A stretch of 64,000 nucleotides of DNA from Desmodesmus armatus. Its lineage: Eukaryota > Chlorophyta > Chlorophyceae > Sphaeropleales > Scenedesmaceae. The stretch is from assembly GCA_007449985.2 (NCBI GenBank), contig VIIQ02000136.1:124001-188000 (forward strand). The letters run 5' to 3'. Position 1 is the first letter of the stretch. Each line of letters begins with the position of its first letter. Of this stretch, positions 46,401 to 56,490 are shown piece by piece. Made by a program: the position numbers and the translations under genes. The notes beneath the pieces are model-generated. The model saw nothing but the letters and a program-made list of their open reading frames with translations, was not told where the DNA came from and did not search any database.

Positions 46401-49397
46401 CGCCAGCCTTCCCACCCGGCTGCTTTGCTGTCCCCTTCCCACCAACAGATCCGCCAGGTGAAACTGAGCCATTTGCTGCACCTACTGTTGGCCTTGCACC
46501 CTCCCTGCTTCTGCTGCTGCAGCTCGTCCCGGGGCGCTTCCACCCTCCCTTGCTGCTCCTGCCGCACCAGCTGGCAGGTATGCTTCATGATCCCTGCTAC
46601 TGCAGCCCTGCAGCGCGCTTGCTGCAGCAGCAGCAGCAGCACCACCACCAACGTTGCCACCAGGCTGCCAGGCCTGCGCTCCGCAGCAAGGATACCGCCC
46701 GGGCGCTGCATCTGACTCAAACACAGCAGGCAGCGGGTGGTAGCGGCAGTGGTGCAGCAGTCGTGCAGGGAAGTGGCAGCAGCAGCGCTGGCAGTACAGC
46801 ACGACCACGTGGCCCCACACCAACCAGTACAGCTCCCGCCAACTCCTCGCATCTGCTCGGTCCTGCTCCTGCTGCTGGGGCTGCTGCATCCCGTGCTGCT
46901 GTTGCTGCTGCAGGCTGGGCTCAGGCGCGACCCAATTCACTTGGCCATGCTGCTGCTGCTGCTGCTGTGGTGTGGCTGTCGGCTGCGGGCTCGTGTGCTG
47001 CTGCTGAGGTGCTGTGCGCTGCTGCGTCAAGTAGGACTGGAGCTCCCAGGTGGGGTCAGGCTGGTGCAGGGGCAGCTTGTTCAACCTGCTGGGAGCAGCA
47101 GGAGCAAAGGCAGGAGCACAAGCGATTTGCTGTCACTGTTACATGGTTTGAGCCATGCCAGAACACCCCGCAGGGAATCAACGAAGCTCATGGGGAAGTG
47201 GCAGAGTGAACAGCAAGGCGGCAGCCAGCATGCCAGCAGACCGTGCGGCGCCATGCTTAGGCAGCGCAGGACGTTCAAGGATGCTGGGACGTAAGCAAGC
47301 TGGGGTGGAGGAGGTGGCCAGGACGAGGGCTGCTGCAGCTGGCTGCGCATGGAAGCAAAGCAGCTGGGGAGGAAGGCAGGGCGGCAGCTGCTGAACAAAA
47401 TCAGCCACCATGTCACAAGAAAGCGCGATAGCGTTCTGCTCTTGTCGAACGTCATCAATCGCTATCAATTGCGACATCCCCCAGACCCACAGACGCTTCA
47501 ACGCAGGCACGCCCTGATCCTCATCCTAGCCTCACCTGCTGGAAGCTGCAGGTGTGCTGCCGCCTGCTGCCGCACACTGCAGCTTGCTGTGGCTAGCGCT
47601 GGCAAACAGCTCCCCACAGACGCTGCAGCACAGCAGGGTCGTGTGACACTGCTGCAGCAGTGACCGCAGCTTGTGCTTGTACAGCTTCTCCACAAGCATG
47701 CATGCGCTGCTGCTGCTGCCGCTGCTGCTGGTGATTGTCGCGCTCCTGCTCCTGCTCCTGCCGCCGCTGCTGTGGCCACCAGCGTCCTGCATTTTTGAGT
47801 GCGCGGGATTGCTGCATGCAGCCGCCGTGTTGCTGCCCTGCTGCCCCTGCTGCTGGTGCTGATCAGGCTGCTGCTGGTGGTGCTGCTGCTGCTGATTGCA
47901 GTTGGCATGGTACAGGGCTTCCAATGTCTCCTCCTGCACAGCCTGCAACAGGAGCAGGAGCAGGAGCACATTGCCCCTGTTGGCTCAGCGGGACCGCCGC
48001 AAAAGCAGATAGTATGTGTTTTGCCCTTTTGCCCGTCTTTGTGCTGTGTGGCCCTGGACAGACTGGGCCAGCCCGTGCAAAAAGTAGGGGCTCTGCAAGT
48101 GTGGGAAAAGGGTCCAGCGCTGAACAGCAGGGGTATGAGTAGGTGGAACAAGAGTTCTTCATGTAAACCGTCATGATTGGCGCATGGCTGCTCAACAGCC
48201 ATCCAGAAATCGTCTAGTGGAGAAAGTGCCCAACGGTTCAAGCACCCAGTTGTACCCCCTTTCACAAAACAACAATGTCAACGGTGCCCACTCACCTTGG
48301 CCAATTTGTCCAGCAGGCACCCTCCATAGTGCACAGCTGTGCTGCTGCTGATTGCGGCAGAGACAGCAGGTGCGCAGCAATGAATGCCACCGACGACCTC
48401 AGCACAGGCACCATCTGCAGGACAGCACGGCATGAAGGACAGCATGGCATGAAGGACATGACGGCATGCAGGACAGCACGGCAAGCAGCACAGGCGCCAT
48501 CTGCAGGGCAGCACGGCATGCAGGACATGCATGGCTCGGAAAACAGCATGCAGGACGTGCGCGCAGCAGTTGGGGAAGCAGCGGTAGTTGACAGCCAGCA
48601 TTTGGCTGGGCAGCTTGCGGTTGACAGATTGAGGCAAGTATTGGGGTTTACTGCAGCTGGCAGCTTTGGTGCACCCTGCTGCTTAAGGGAAAGCTTTGGA
48701 CCTGGGCATGCTAGGTGAACACTAGTCAGGACTGCAGACGGTGCTGAAGACGGAGGGATTGACAAGCGGCTGCAGTTCTGCACCTGAAGGTAGTGGCTTG
48801 CGAGCAGCAGCTGCAGGCAGTTGTCCGTGGTGGTCTCCTGTTGCTGCTGCCCTCTGGCGCCTGCTGCTTTGACATATGCCATGAGCCATGCAAAGGTAGG
48901 AATGTCACACTTGACTGTGATCTGTGTGACATAACAGCACACACGGTTTCCTTTTTGTGATTTGGTTCTTGAGTCTGCTCCAGCTGGATATGTGCAGTGC
49001 ACCCCAAGACGAGAGTCTGGCAGAGTGGGCTTTGCCTTGCACCTGCAATTTGACAGCAACTGAACTGCTGGCACGTTGTGGCATGAAGGCATGGGGTATC
49101 TAGTGCGTGGTGGCAGGCATCCTGTCGCAACTGCATTCTAGGTGAACCAGACAGCAGCTGCTGTAAAGCCGATAGATTACCGGCACAGACGGAAACAAGG
49201 CCGAGTGGAGCATGGTGCAAACGTGTTGGTGTGTGGGTCTGCGACTGTACTGCTGTTACCTGGATGTCATGGCCTGGCACGTCTGTCAGGTCTGCTGCCA
49301 GCAGTTTCATGTGTGACAGCAGCAGCGTCATGTCGCAGCGGAAGTCCTTGCTTGTGTGAGTCTCCTCATCCACTACGTGTATGATGGCAACACCCAT
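43430..49397 (-). CDS. SANBR: SANBR / KIAA1841-type BTB-domain protein
   Basis: Minus-strand exons: 49397-49260, 48921-48784, 48414-48296, 47942-47536, 47085 to about 46590, about 46395-45362, 44866 to about 44505, and 43585-43430. The order of motifs follows mammalian SANBR (KIAA1841): IIHVVDEETH...KDFRCD..LLLSHMK, then the BTB core ITVKCDIPTFAWLMAYVK, KLYKHKLRSLL..CCSVCGELF, DPTWELQSYL, SWRELYWLVWG, YCQRC...HCRYHP...GRYPCCG, GCSSRDHEA, RWSGLAHSLVR and a C-terminal AYRMGVLMRKLDSLRL helix. The paired Cys/His probably bind zinc. The mammalian protein limits antibody class switching and carries an N-terminal SANT domain; none is visible here, so the algal role must be different or more general. 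Frame breaks occur in exon 3 (about 48320-48375) and exon 7 (about 44530-44640). Long poly-Gln and Ser tracts interrupt the conserved blocks. Confidence 0.85.
43575..43862 (-). repeat. Three copies of acceptor plus last-exon start (SANBR-like gene)
   Basis: The true last exon opens GTCCTGCAG|GCGTACCGGATGGGTGTGCT at 43585. A close copy, CTGTCCTGCAG|GCATACCGCATGGGTCTGCT, reads upstream from about 43752 and a diverged one, GTCCTGCAG|GCGTACTCCATGCGTGTG, from about 43850. The middle copy encodes AYRMGLLMRKLDSLRL, almost identical to the true exon. Stretches of (CAG)n separate them. Confidence 0.88.
48400..48515 (-). repeat. Two copies of acceptor plus exon 3 start (SANBR-like gene)
   Basis: On the minus strand the true junction GCTGTCCTGCAG|ATGGTGCCTGTGCTG (48414) has a copy GCTGCCCTGCAG|ATGGCGCCTGTGCTG about 85 bp upstream, near 48500. 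The surrounding GGACAGCACGGCATG(A/C)AGGACA sequence is itself repeated several times (48420-48530). Confidence 0.75.
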
Positions 49398-49874
49398 GTT
49401 GGATGGCAGCAGCAGCTGAAGAGGGGAGCTGGGTACTCAACAACAGCTGCTGATGCAGTCAAACAGGAGGCAATCGATCATGACCAGTGATGAGGCTCTG
49501 GGCGAATAGGGGCGGGCAAGGACAGAAAGCACCAAGAAGCAATTACTTAGCTTGGTGTTGCACCGCCTAGCCGTGCTCACGGGACTTATGTCATCGACCG
49601 GTGCCAACCGCAAAGCAACAGGCTGGACCGTACAAGAGGATCAACATCATGCCACACTGCCAAATTTAGGTGTTGACACTAGGGCAGCGATCCAGAATCG
49701 CTCATTCATCTGCTGACACAGATCTTGACTTTTGAGCTGCAAACCGGTGTTCACCGACTGGGTGGACGCTCAGGCCGTCGACACATCGCAGCAACCTTTT
49801 GTGGCGTCTCCCTGTCTGTTCTGGCGCACCCTACACAACTACACCGTCTGCTGAAGCACCAAACCCACAGCAGC
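49398..49874. promoter_or_regulatory. Shared divergent promoter region, SANBR-like and VPS22
   Basis: Only 477 bp separate the two divergent start codons. No TATA box or known element stands out. On the minus strand a CTCTTCAG acceptor-like site lies about 30 bp before the SANBR-like ATG with an open frame through it (LLLPSN before MGV), so a further upstream exon of that gene is possible and would then lie in or beyond this region. Confidence 0.45.
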
Positions 49875-52357
49875 ATGAGGAGGCGCCCTGGTATTGCTGG
49901 CCTGCAGCGAGATGTTCAAGCCAGGGTAAGTGCAGGAAAGACGTATCAACAGCAGCACTCCTCTGCACCTTGTTGGTGGGGGTCCCAACAGGGTGGCAGT
50001 TGCAAACCACCGCCTGCATGACTTGTCAACAGCAGGGCTTTGACAGCCCCATGGGACATGTGCTGTTGCTGCTTCCAAAAGGCCATAATTGTTCCCAGCA
50101 ATGACCTTGGACCGCGTCCATCCAGCATCTGGACACTGCTTCTGCTGCTGCTGACAGGAGTGTCAGACTACCGTTGTGCCCAGCAGTGTCACGCAACAGC
50201 AGTGTTCACGCGATGAACTACAGTGCAAGCATCACCCATCATGAATGCATGGATCTGGAACGTGTGGACCTTGCAACGTGTGGACCTTGCACCACACACA
50301 GAAAAACCCTGGTCACAGTCCAACGCACTTCACATTGTAGCCCCACCCCCCTCAACTTACCCTTTCTGGCCCCGCCCACCCCGTCACTCGGCTCATGTAA
50401 TACAGGAACAATTCAAGTCAGCAGGTGAAGAGGTCAGGCGAGCAGCCCTACAGCAGATGAAAGACCAGCTCCTCACATTCAAGAGCAAACTGGAGGAGTT
50501 TGCCCTCAGCACAAGTCAGACATCCGCGTGACCCGGTCTTCAGGGCGCAATTCCACACCATGTGCGCAAACATAGGGGTGGACCCCCTCGCATCAAACAA
50601 GGTGGGTGTGCATTGTGTCTGTAATTGTGTTTTTTGGGGGGGGGGGGCGTATTTGCCTGGTTGCCTGCGGCTATTGCTGCAGCTGCCTGGATCTGTAAGG
50701 CATATGCCAACTGCAACTGACACTGATACTGCTCTATCGTGCCATGCTGTGCGTCTGCTGGATTGTGATGATGTGTCATGCTGTCTGGTGCTGCTGTGTT
50801 GTGGTGTCATGCTGTGCTGTTGTTGTGTTGTGCTGTGCTGTGCTGTGCTGTGGTGTGGTATGTCTCCTGCTGTCAGGGCATGTGGAATGAGCTGCTTGGC
50901 TTTGGTGACTTCTACTACGAGCTGGGGGTGCAGCTGCTGGAGGCATGCCTGGCAAGCAGGTGGGTGTGGGTGGGTGTCAAACACATGAGTTGCATAGAGC
51001 CTGTACATACAGGATCATGATGGCGGTGATGATGGTGACAGGATATTGCCAACAAGTGTGTTTCAACACGCATGCAGAGGTAAAAAGGTTTATCATAATG
51101 GGAATGTTCACCTGATACTTGTCTGATGTCGGTGCACCTCCGTGTGTGTGTGGTGGGGGGGGGGGGGGCAGTGTGCCGTGGCAAGTACGGCAACGGCGGT
51201 GGTGTCAGCTGCTGCTGCTGCTGGAGGCATGTTTTGTCATGCCGCCTCTGTGCGGTCATTTCCTCTACTCTGGGTCCTTTTTTGACCAGGGGGGGCGTAA
51301 TCCCACCGGCTGGCCACACACAGCGCAATCAGGCGAACCCAAGTGCCGGGGGCCCAAGGCAAAGCTATTGGATCTAAGAGGATCCTACGGAAGTACTCTT
51401 CAGCCAGGTTGAACTGCCCAATTTGAAGGCGAAGCTTGGCATGACCTTATTCCGGCTGCGCACTAGGCCCACAGCCTTTGCCTGTTGCTCAGCACCCGGC
51501 GCGCGCCCTTCTACTCTGGTTGCGAATTGTCGTTTGCTGCGCTCCCATGGCGGGTGCACTTGTCTGGCTGCGCACTCTGCCCGCACCCTTGTCTGATGCT
51601 GCGCACTCGGCGCGCACACCTTGTGCTGCGCACTCCGCCCGCACCCTTTGTGTTGCTCGTTCCCTTGGCGGGCGCACTTTTTTTTTGGCTGTGCACTCCG
51701 CCCGCACCCTCTGTCTGTTGCTGCGCACTCGGCGCGCACAGCTTGTTGTGGCTGCGCGCCCGTAGTGCGCGCTTTTGTTTTGGCTGCGCACTGATTCATG
51801 CACAATTCTAGGCTACGCATTTTGTGTGTTCACCTACCCTGCAAACTACTGCGCTGTACCTCCGCAGTGCACTGTACTGACTTCACTGAGCGGCCATGCA
51901 AGGTGCAGGACGGGCATGGACTGTACTGCACTGTACTGTATAGCCTGCACTGTACGGTCATGCACTGCTGCACTCAAAGGCGTCGAATAATGCAGGGGTC
52001 CTGTACTGTACTGTACTGTGCTGCTTCAGGCCGTTGAATGGTGGCATGTTTGAGCTGGGTGCGCTGCGTGCTGCTGTGATGAGGCGGAGGGGCAGCAGGT
52101 CCGACCCTGTCAGCGAGGATGACATAATACGAGCCATCAAGAAACTCAAGGTGAAAGAAGACGGGGGGGGGGGTAGCAGGGAGAGGGGGGGGGTGCTGGG
52201 TGCGGGGGGGGGGGGGTAAAGGGAGGGGCAGAAGGAGGGTGCAGGGCAGCAGTTCTGACCGTGTGAGCAAGGATGACATAATACGAGCCACTAAGAAACT
52301 CAAGGGGACAGGGATTTGGGGGGGGGGGCAGAGACTTTTGTGGGGTGTGCGGTTGTG

Positions 52358-52402
<45 letters not shown>

Positions 52403-54306
52403 GGGGGGGGTTGGGGGGGGGGGAGCGGGGCCAGAAGTAGGGGCAGGCAGCCAGGAGAAGGGAGGGGCAGGAGAAAGGAGGGAAGAGGGTGGGGGGGCAG
52501 AGGGAGGGACCGGGGGAGGGGCGGAGGAAGGGGGCTGGGCAGCAGGTTCGACCATGTGAGCGAGGATGACATAATACGAGCCATCAAGAAACTCAAGGTG
52601 AGAAACTCAACTCGGGAGGGGAAGGGGAGGCCAGGGGCAGAGGGGAATTCTTCTCACAGAGGGTTGGGGGGACAGAGAACGTATGACCATGTGCCGAGGA
52701 TGACGTGATATGGGCGGTCACAACTCTAGGGACTCTGAGCAGTTACGCCTGCTGCTGCTGCTGCCGCTGCTGCTGCTATATCTGGTCAGGTGTCGTATTA
52801 ATGTGATTGTAATCCGTTCCCGCACCGCACATGCTCAAGTATTGTGTGCTGCGCCTGCCTGCTGCTGCTATTGTATCTCGTCAGGTGTTGGGTGGTGGTC
52901 TTGACGTGGTTGCAACAGGTAGCCTTACCTCATCTGCTCAATGTCGTGCTGCTGCTGCTACTGCCGCCTGCTGCTGCTGGGGGGTGTTCAGGTTTTGGGT
53001 GGTGGTATCGACGTGGTTGTGATAGGTTCCCGCACCTACATCCGCTCGGTGCCTGGTGAATTCAACATGGACAAGAATAGGGTCATGGAGCTGGCTGAAC
53101 AACAGGGATGCATCAGCACAGGTGTGTGTTGTGGGGGGGGTCTTTTTTTTTGCATCTTGGGTGTCTGCTCTGGTGTGAGGAGCTAGCTGTAAGGAGGGGG
53201 TGTGGTTCCGCTGGCTAATGCGAGCTGTGGCGCTCGTGCGCGGCGGGGGGGGGGGGTCGCAAGAGGGCGGGGGAGCCGACATGGGCAGGGGGCTATGTGG
53301 TGGGTGTGATGTAAGTTCAACACGGGAAAAAACCCATTTTCTTAGTTATCCTGCAGCGTTCGGCTGCACTACCGCAGCAAAAAAAGTTGTGATACCACAA
53401 AACAAAAGAAAAGATTAATGAATTAACAAAAAGAATGGGGTCATGGAGCTGGCTGGGCAACAGGGATGCAGCAGCGCAGGTGAGCAGGGTATCAGCACAA
53501 GCACAGGCAAGGGGGAAGGGTTGCACAGGGTCGGCGCGGGCTTCAGCGGGGGGGGGGGGGGGGGGGGGGGAGGGGAGGGGGCAGGATTGCACCAGCAGTA
53601 ATGTGTGTGTCGACAGAGAGACTGCATGCGTGTGTGTGTGTGTGGGGGGGGTCCTCCAAGGCGTCTTGGCCCCCTGAGCGTTGGGACAACGTGATGGGCG
53701 TGATGCTGAGGGAGGGCCTGGCACCTCCACCCCCCTTCATGCACCATGTCTCTTGCCTACCCCACTCCTACTGCCCCCCTGCTCTCATGTCGCACCACAT
53801 GCCACAACCCAAAGCCCCTTAACCCTCACCCTCACCCCCCTGGCCCCTGCAGGCGAGCTGTCCACCAAGGCGTCTTGGCCCAAGGAGCATTGTGACAAAG
53901 TCATAAGGGAGATGCTGAGGGAGGGCCTGACACTCCCACCCCCACTCCTGCACCATGTCCCCTGCCTACCCCCCTGCTGCCCCCCCCCCCCCTGCTCGTC
54001 CACCACATGCCACGACTCTCAAAGCTCCTCGACCCTCCGCACACACAATTTAACACACATGTGTGCGCCATAACCCCCCCCCCCCCCCCCCCCTCCCTCC
54101 CCCCCCCCCCCCCCGCACCCCGCTTTGCAGGCGAGCTGTCCACCAGGGCGTCTTGGCCCAAGGAGCGTTGTGACAAGGTGTTAGGGGAGATGCTGAGGGA
54201 GGGCCTGGCCATGATTGATGATGGGGCACCTGGTGGGGTGCGGCTCTACTGGTTCCCTGCACTCAGCAACCAACAGCAGCAGCAAACAGCAGCAGGCAAC
54301 AGCTAA
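49875..54306 (+). CDS. VPS22: ESCRT-II subunit VPS22 (SNF8)
   Basis: Six exons: 49875-49925, 50406-50601, 50877-50959, 52030-52150, 52992-53121, 54131-54306. Family landmarks appear in order: [11 protein letters not shown] at the N-terminus, a helical hairpin ([25 protein letters not shown]), [77 protein letters not shown], and [20 protein letters not shown] with LREGLAMID before a Trp-Phe-Pro end. VPS22 has two winged-helix domains and joins VPS25 and VPS36 in the ESCRT-II complex, which sorts ubiquitinated membrane proteins into multivesicular endosomes. A one-base frame discontinuity sits in exon 2 at about 50510-50530 (STSQ to HPRDPVF). Introns 4 and 5 are packed with copies of exon edges, including an intact alternative last-exon acceptor at 53852. 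Confidence 0.93.
51470..51790. repeat. GC-rich minisatellite in VPS22 intron 3
   Basis: Units of about 25-60 bp built on CTGCGCACTC(C/G)GC(C/G)CGCAC recur at least eight times, with CCCTTGGCGGGCGCACTTTT variants interspersed. The open frames on both strands (Cys/Arg-rich) come from the repeat. Confidence 0.8.
52079..52730 (+). repeat. Four copies of the VPS22 exon 4 end
   Basis: The true exon 4 end GAGGATGACATAATACGAGC...CTCAAG|GTGAAAG (to 52150) recurs near 52236-52304 (donor mutated to GGGGAC), near 52535-52606 (donor CTCAAG|GTGAGAA intact) and as a decayed remnant at 52681-52730 (GAGGATGACGTGATATGGGC). The spacers are G-rich with runs of 8-10 G and a long (GT)n tract at about 52362-52400. 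Confidence 0.9.
52775..53490 (+). repeat. Copies of both edges of VPS22 exon 5
   Basis: The true exon 5 start CAG|GTTTTGGGTGGTGGTATCGACGTGGTTG (52992) has copies at 52883 (CAG|GTGTTGGGTGGTGGTCTTGACG) and, more decayed, at about 52788 (CAGGTGTCGTATTAATGTGATTG). Its end, GGGTCATGGAGCTGGCTG...CAG|GTG (to 53121), recurs at about 53436-53483 with donor GCGCAG|GTGAGC. The copies therefore flank the true exon on both sides. Confidence 0.88.
53634..54215 (+). repeat. Three copies of the VPS22 last-exon start
   Basis: The true last exon opens TTTGCAG|GCGAGCTGTCCACCAGGGCG at 54131. Copies occur at 53852-53960 (CCCTGCAG|GCGAGCTGTCCACCAAGGCG, acceptor intact, in the same phase) and at about 53655-53735 (acceptor lost). 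If used, the 53852 copy would encode [16 protein letters not shown] and end at a stop near 54073, truncating the second winged helix. Confidence 0.88.
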
Positions 54307-54599
54307 GGCAGCAACTCCTGCAAAATTGCAGCAGCAGCAGCAGACTGCAGGCACCAACTGAGCACCAACTGCAGCAGCCCCTGCAAGCAGGCAGCAGCTG
54401 GCCAGCAGCAGCCAGCAAAGCCCTGCAAGCTTGCAGCAGCAGCAGCAAACAGGTACTGCTGCTGCTGCTGCTGCTGCATCTGCTGGGTATCGCTGTCAGC
54501 CAGCGGCCAAATGAACAGCAGCAGCAGCAGCCGCCGCCTGCTGCTGCTGCTGCTGCTGCTGCGTATGCTGCTGGTGCCTGCAGCAGCTGCACCTTGGTT

Positions 54600-55500
54600 G
54601 CAGCAAGTACCTCCCTGTGCCTTTGGACGGAACCGCGGGGCAGCACTGCTGCTACAGCTGCAGCAACGCTGGCAGTCGCTGTCCCATTTGTTGGGTGGGG
54701 TCAGCACACCTCCCACCCTGCGGTACCCCAGCGGCAGCAGCAGCAGCGGCAGCAGCAGCAGCAGCAGCTGCAGCAGCCGCGCCATGTTGTCAGAGAGGCT
54801 TGTTCTCATACAGCAGCATCAGCAGTCGCTCCAGATGCCAAGAGAAAGGCAGGCCGCAGCCGTTGGCTGCTAAGGGGCATCTACCTATCCACCACTGCTG
54901 CCGCCAGCAGCAGCAGCAGCAGCAGCACCCACAACTATTCACTCAGCGGCGGCAGCTGTGGCTGGGTGGCTGCTCGTGCAGCATACAGTCAATCCGGGGC
55001 GCCGCGCCATGTTGCAGCAGCGGCTGGTTTCATACAGCAGCAGCAGCAGCAGCAGTCACTCCAGATGCCAAGAGAAAGGCAGACCGCAGCCGTTGGTTGC
55101 TGTGGGGCATCTACCTATCCACCACCGCTGCCGTCAGCAGCAGCAGCACCCACAACTATTCACACAGCGGCAGCAGCTGTGGCTGGGTCGCTGCTCATAC
55201 AGCATACAGTCAATCCGGGGCGCCGCGCCATGTTGCAACAGCGGCTGGTTCCCGTACAGCAGCAGCAGCAGCCACTTCAGATGTCAAGAGAGAGGCAGAC
55301 AGCAGCCGGTGGCTGCTGTGGGGCATCTACCGCACCACGACCCCTGCCAGCAGCAGCGGCAGCAGCAGCAGCAGCCACAACCATCACACAGCTGCAGGTA
55401 CAGGTGCAGCTAGTGGTTGGGTTGCTGCTCATACAGCATATAGTCCACTCCAGGGCGCCGCGCCATGTTGCAGCAGCGGCCTGTTGCCCTGCTCACCAAC
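54600..55500. repeat. Four tandem copies of a roughly 228-bp unit
   Basis: The segment CGCCGCGCCATGTTG recurs at about 54777, 55003, 55224 and 55460. Between copies lie (CAG)n, CAGATG(C/T)CAAGAGA(A/G)AGGCAG, GTTG(C/G)CTGC, GGGGCATCTACC and CTGTGGCTGGGT blocks. Because each unit is (CAG)-rich and has few stops, a 622-codon plus-strand frame runs through it and the next array, but it has repeat composition and no motif. Confidence 0.85.
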
Positions 55501-55699
55501 AGCAGCAGCAGCAGCAGCAGCGGGCAATGTTATGCAGCACAGGAAGGCAGCGGCAGTGGCCGTGTGGTGCAACAGCGCGCTCGGCCACGCAGCAGCACGG
55601 GTGGCAGCAGCAGCCGTGGCTGCGCGCACAGCACAGCCACGCAGCAGCGGCAAGGGGAGGGGGAGGGGGCAGCAGCAGCAGCAGCAGCAACTCCTGTCT

Positions 55700-56490
55700 G
55701 CGAGGGGTGCGCAGGCATGCGTGCTGTCACCCCTGAGCCCCTCAACACTACCAGCAGGCCGCCACAGCTCCCCCCTCTGCGCCCAGCGCACCCCCCCCCC
55801 CTCCTTCTGCCCACACATGGCTCCTGTTTGCTGCCACCCCCTTCAGTGCCTACACAGCATGCAGAGGGCACACCCCTACAGCGGCAGCAGCGGTGGCAGC
55901 TGGTTGTGGCGCTTTCTGTGTTGCAGGCGCACAGCCTCGCGCGTGGTCACCCCTCAGCCCCCGCAACACTACCAGCAGGCCGCCACAGCTCCCCCCTCTG
56001 GGCCCAGCGCCCCCCCTGCCCATACAATGGTCCTGTGTGCTGCTGCCCCCATCAGTGCCTGTGCAGCATGCAGAGGGTACAGCATACAGATGGGGTTGGC
56101 AGCTGACTGTGGCACTTTCCATGCAACAGGCGTGCAGGCAGGCGTGCTGTCATTCCTCGGACTCTGGCCCCAGCACACACCCCTTCTTCCCACACAGGGG
56201 TCCTGTTTGCTGCGATCGCCATCAGTGTCTGTACAGCATGCAGCGATCACAGTCATACAGCAGCTGCGGGCGGCAGTAGCAGCGGTGGCAGATGGCGGTG
56301 GCGCTGTTCATGCGGGGACGCACAGCCTCGCACGCGCCCACCCCTCAACCTCAACGCGCCCACCCCTCAACCTCAACGCTACCAGCAGGTCGCACACAGC
56401 TTCCCCTCTGGCCCCAGCGCACTCCCTCCCTGCCTACGTAATTGTCATGTTGGCTGCCACTGCCATCAGGGCTTGCACAGCATGAAGCAG
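55700..56490. repeat. Four tandem copies of a roughly 200-215 bp unit
   Basis: Units contain CTACCAGCAGG(C/T)CGC, a C-rich block, CCTGTTTGCTGC(G/C), CATCAGTG(C/T)CTG and ACAGCATGCAG, at about 55750-55865, 55965-56075, 56170-56245 and 56380-56485. In one plus-strand frame each unit encodes a hydrophobic stretch of the type VLFAAIAISVCTAC, ending in the last unit with VIVMLAATAIRACTA and a stop at 56485. This could be a multiplied terminal exon, but I see no convincing upstream exons. Confidence 0.7.

Noticed and set aside
46013..47209. A 398-codon plus-strand open frame
   Set aside because: It lies antisense to conserved SANBR-like exons (YCQRC...HCRYHP, GRYPCCG) and is an open-frame shadow of CTG-rich coding sequence.
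54617..56485. A 622-codon plus-strand open frame
   Set aside because: It runs through two tandem arrays rich in CAG/GCC/CCC, where stops are rare in several frames. Composition follows the repeat unit, there is no domain, and other frames are also long.
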